Below are positions 57,306 through 59,071 of a DNA stretch of 59,071 bases, piece by piece. Every line of letters begins with the position of its first letter. Position 1 is the first letter of the stretch. The notes under the pieces were generated by a model. That model was not told where the DNA came from. It made no database searches and was given only the letters and a program-made list of their open reading frames with translations. Source of the stretch: a virus. Position numbers and translations under genes: made by a program. The DNA lies in the IMG/VR virus record IMGVR_UViG_3300048589_000569, positions 1 through 59,071 of that record; one strand, given 5' to 3'.

Positions 57306-57320
57306 AAGCGACCGCGAGGT
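57306..57320 (-). repeat. Dispersed 15-mer, exact copy, reverse
   Basis: AAGCGACCGCGAGGT on the + strand, preceded by CT, in the gap between a terminator and the end of the 91-aa gene. Confidence 0.9.
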
Positions 57321-57336
57321 CAGGGGGTTGAGGGGG

Positions 57337-57612
57337 TTAGGGGAGGGAGGGGCGGCAGTTGGGGGAGGGGACGTGTTTGGTGCGGCGGCGGTAGCGACGT
57401 GGGGCGCGGGAGCCGTCGAAGAGGGGGTGGTGCTTGTCGCCGGAGATGGAGTAGCGGTTGGCGGTGGCGGAGGGGGAGACGCCGATGGGGGGGTCGGTGA
57501 GGTGGGAGCGGCGACAGGCGACGCCGCGGACGCCGAGGGATTCCCGGGCGGGTTGAAGGTGGGTGGGGCCACGGTCGGGGCGAAGGACGCCGATTGAGGT
57601 CCGGTCGAGCAT
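57337..57612 (-). CDS. Small basic protein, 91 aa
   Basis: CAGGAG 8 bases before the ATG. Arg/Pro-rich with two Cys (residues about 36 and 86) and C-terminal R-Y-R-R-R-T-K-H-V-P. It may bind nucleic acid. A longer upstream frame enters the structured RNA and is not a gene. Confidence 0.5.
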   Translation of the reverse strand: MLDRTSIGVLRPDRGPTHLQPARESLGVRGVACRRSHLTDPPIGVSPSATANRYSISGDKHHPLFDGSRAPRRYRRRTKHVPSPNCRPSLP

Positions 57613-57639
57613 GGATGAAACTCCTGGGAAAGGGTGTGA

Positions 57640-58130
57640 CGAGTTGAAAGCCGGAACGACCCCCGCTGGGGAGTCGTCCGGGGTTTGTACAGCCACGGGT
57701 CGCGTTGGCTGGAACGCCCGAATCCTTCAAGGGTTGTGTTGTGTGGGTGCCCGACCGTTCGACGCTGATTCAAGCGTCCGGCGCATCCCCCGATTGGGGG
57801 ACACTTTCCCGTTGCGCAGTATCCGGAGCGGTACAGAGGGAGGGGGGGTAGCCGGATAGACCGGCGGCGCCGGGCGGATCAGTCGGCCCTGTCCACTAGG
57901 GGGAGGGGATGATCGGCCATGACGCAGCGTATGCGCGTTGGGTGGGATTCGCACTCCACCGCCGATTGGCGGTTGTCTAGGGCGGGGGTCGCTTCCGTGG
58001 ATCCCCGATCCCGGCTTTCTCGCGGCCCTAAGGCGGAGAGAGAGCGGAGAACGAGGGGAGCGACCCGTACCGAGTGCGCTCGCCCGATCCGTTGTCTAGG
58101 TCGGTGGGCGAGAGGGGGAAGGTAGGAAGC
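57640..58130 (-). ncRNA. Hairpin-rich non-coding region, putative structured RNA
   Basis: About 490 nt without a plausible gene. Strong stems include ACGAC-TCCCC/GGGGG-TCGT (57651-57675), GACGCT/AGCGTC, CCCCC/GGGGG with GATT-type loops, CCGCC/GGCGG, a long-range GGGTCGCT/AGCGACCC pair (about 57986-58067) and CTCGCCC/GGGCGAG. The motif GTTGTCTAGG occurs twice (57972, 58091). The - strand is the likely sense, between the terminator after the 173-aa gene and the 91-aa gene. It could be a large phage ncRNA of the GOLLD/ROOL kind, a packaging RNA or an origin. Confidence 0.5.
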
Positions 58131-58133
58131 ACG

Positions 58134-58154
58134 AAACCCCCGCTTTCACGGGGG
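58134..58154 (-). terminator. Rho-independent terminator after 173-aa gene
   Basis: On the - strand CCCCCG pairs with CGGGGG over TGAAAG and is followed by TTTCG. It separates the 173-aa gene from the structured region. Confidence 0.75.
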
Positions 58155-58179
58155 AGAGTGTATGTTAGCGGATGCTTAC

Positions 58180-58701
58180 TTAGAACCCTTCAGACTTGTA
58201 GGCGGACGCGAGAGCAGCACGCACGATCTTAGCGGATTCGCCCTTGTCACCGAGGACACGCAAGACGTCGGCGGGGCGGATGGTGGAGGTGTTCGGGACA
58301 CCAGCGGCTCGGGTGCCGGGGGGAAGGTCGCGGACGGATGAGCGGATGGCGGTCAACTCGCGCTCGGAATCGGCGATACGCTCGTCAACGGACGCGAGCG
58401 CAGAGCGGGAAGCAGCAGTGACAGACGCCGTTGATTCGGGGGAGGCGAAGGAAAGGATGAGAGCGGATGCGGCGTCCAGGGCGGCTCGGTCGGCCCGGGC
58501 GCGCTTGATCGAGGATTGGACGGATGCGCCGACACCGGCAAGGTAGGTGAGGGTACGCCCGTCGGTGAGGCGATCGTCGGCGATGCGCTTAGCCCAGGGG
58601 TAGGGGGAAGCGATGGGGGCGGGGGCGGGAGGGGTGTCCTGCGCCGGGGCGTCGATGGGGGCGACGGGGGCGGGGGTGGTGAGGGGGCGTGCTTTCGGCA
58701 T
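58180..58701 (-). CDS. Hypothetical protein, 173 aa, Ala/Pro-rich
   Basis: GGAG 9 bases before ATG at 58701. Pro/Ala-rich N-terminus, then a long Ala-rich helical region with periodic Ser/Arg (S-V-D-E-R-I-A-D-S-E-R-E-L) and a C-terminal domain (P-A-D-V-L-R-V-L-G-D-K-G-E). GCG/ACG-rich codons differ from the flanks. First gene of the - block; a virion or DNA-binding protein is possible. An upstream frame in the terminal non-coding region is a shadow. Confidence 0.6.
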   Translation of the reverse strand: MPKARPLTTPAPVAPIDAPAQDTPPAPAPIASPYPWAKRIADDRLTDGRTLTYLAGVGASVQSSIKRARADRAALDAASALILSFASPESTASVTAASRSALASVDERIADSERELTAIRSSVRDLPPGTRAAGVPNTSTIRPADVLRVLGDKGESAKIVRAALASAYKSEGF

Positions 58702-58945
58702 TGCAAGATACTCCGACAAGGGGTGAATGCTCCCCCTCGACGTGAAGGGGAGCGGGAATCGGACAAGGGGAGTATCGGCGCAAAGTGGGGAAGAGTCTAC
58801 TAGGGGAAACACCGGGATTGAAGAAACTGGGGGAAGCACTGGGGACACCTCGAATAGGGGGGTCTGGTTGAAAGGGGGTTGTACTGGGAGACAGGAATGC
58901 TGTGAGACAGTAATGAGGGTGGGGGGGTAATGAGGGTGGGGGGGT
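58702..58945. other. Right non-coding end
   Basis: No supported gene. It holds a CTCCCC/GGGGAG hairpin (about 58730-58752), G-rich runs and two 17-bp tandem repeats next to the terminal repeat. With bases 130-373 this would be the intergenic region of a circularised genome and the likely place of divergent promoters. Confidence 0.5.
58911..58944. repeat. Two tandem copies of a 17-bp G-rich unit
   Basis: TAATGAGGGTGGGGGGG is repeated exactly twice, then TAA starts a third unit that runs into the terminal repeat. Confidence 0.9.
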
Positions 58946-59071
58946 AATATCAACATGTTGAATCACTTCAGGGCTGACCAATCCTAGAAATCCAAACAAA
59001 ATCCTCGCTACCCCCGTCGGCCCCCTCGTCCGCGGGTGAAAGGGGGGGTCAAAGGCCTTTTTCCCCTACTA
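58946..59071. repeat. Right copy of 126-bp terminal direct repeat
   Basis: Identical to bases 4-129 over 126 bases up to the end of the window. Confidence 0.95.

Noticed and set aside
931-57320. CRISPR or HIP1-type explanation of the dispersed word
   Set aside because: Spacing is irregular (hundreds to thousands of bases), there are no spacers or cas genes, and the word differs from GCGATCGC.
1-59071. Single-subunit phage RNA polymerase, integrase, repressor of lysogeny
   Set aside because: None was recognised among the supported genes, so a T7-like transcription scheme or a temperate life style is not claimed.

Overview
The window looks like a complete or near-complete genome of a tailed, podovirus-like bacteriophage of about 59 kb. 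A 126-bp sequence at bases 4-129 is repeated exactly at 58946-59071, so the molecule is terminally redundant or assembled as a circle. The GC-rich genome is split into two convergent blocks. The left block (374-27708) is on the + strand and the right block (28041-58701, with two tRNA genes) is on the - strand. They meet at a structured RNA region around 27.7-28.0 kb.

Left block: a small HTH protein, an SF3/D5-type helicase, a likely small terminase, the large terminase, portal, scaffold, major capsid protein, a strong terminator, a head-tail adaptor, a collagen-repeat protein, a Cys-rich structural protein, a membrane protein, a DUF115-like enzyme, a 791-aa nozzle-like tail protein, then coiled-coil or Ala/Gly-rich proteins and a 1161-aa protein resembling internal virion (ejection) proteins. 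The order terminase-portal-scaffold-capsid-adaptor-nozzle-internal proteins is T7-like, but I see no phage RNA polymerase. The block ends with a calcineurin-like phosphoesterase and two small genes.

Right block, read leftward from the right end: many small unknown genes, tRNA-Glu(CTC), a large zinc-ribbon protein, an M20-type metallopeptidase, a MazG-like protein, a GC-rich cassette of small genes, two GT-A-type glycosyltransferases, ThyX, a UDG-family-4/DNA polymerase A fusion with an intein, an ERCC4 nuclease, a lysis-like set of tiny membrane proteins with an M64-type metallopeptidase carrying a dockerin-like tail, a 964-aa tail spike, a PD-(D/E)XK nuclease, a Sak4-like ATPase, a candidate ssDNA-binding protein, a dATP/dGTP-diphosphohydrolase-like protein, a class II ribonucleotide reductase with a second intein, and tRNA-Arg(TCT).

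Three signals stand out. (1) A 15-bp word, 5'-ACCTCGCGGTCGCTT, occurs exactly 11 times and about 9 more times with 1-2 changes, inside and between genes, in both orientations. (2) Two inteins sit in catalytic motifs: the polymerase intein carries the W-C-T triplet of class 3 inteins with Ala at position 1, and the RNR intein starts with Pro and is inserted directly before the thiyl-radical cysteine. (3) A roughly 490-nt hairpin-rich non-coding region (57.64-58.13 kb) shares a 10-nt motif with the smaller structured region at 27.7-27.95 kb.

The host is unknown. The dockerin-like tail and GC-rich secreted-protein style of the M64 gene recall Planctomycetota (Phycisphaerae), but that is only a weak inference. 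Gene starts were chosen mainly from Shine-Dalgarno matches and stop/start overlaps.
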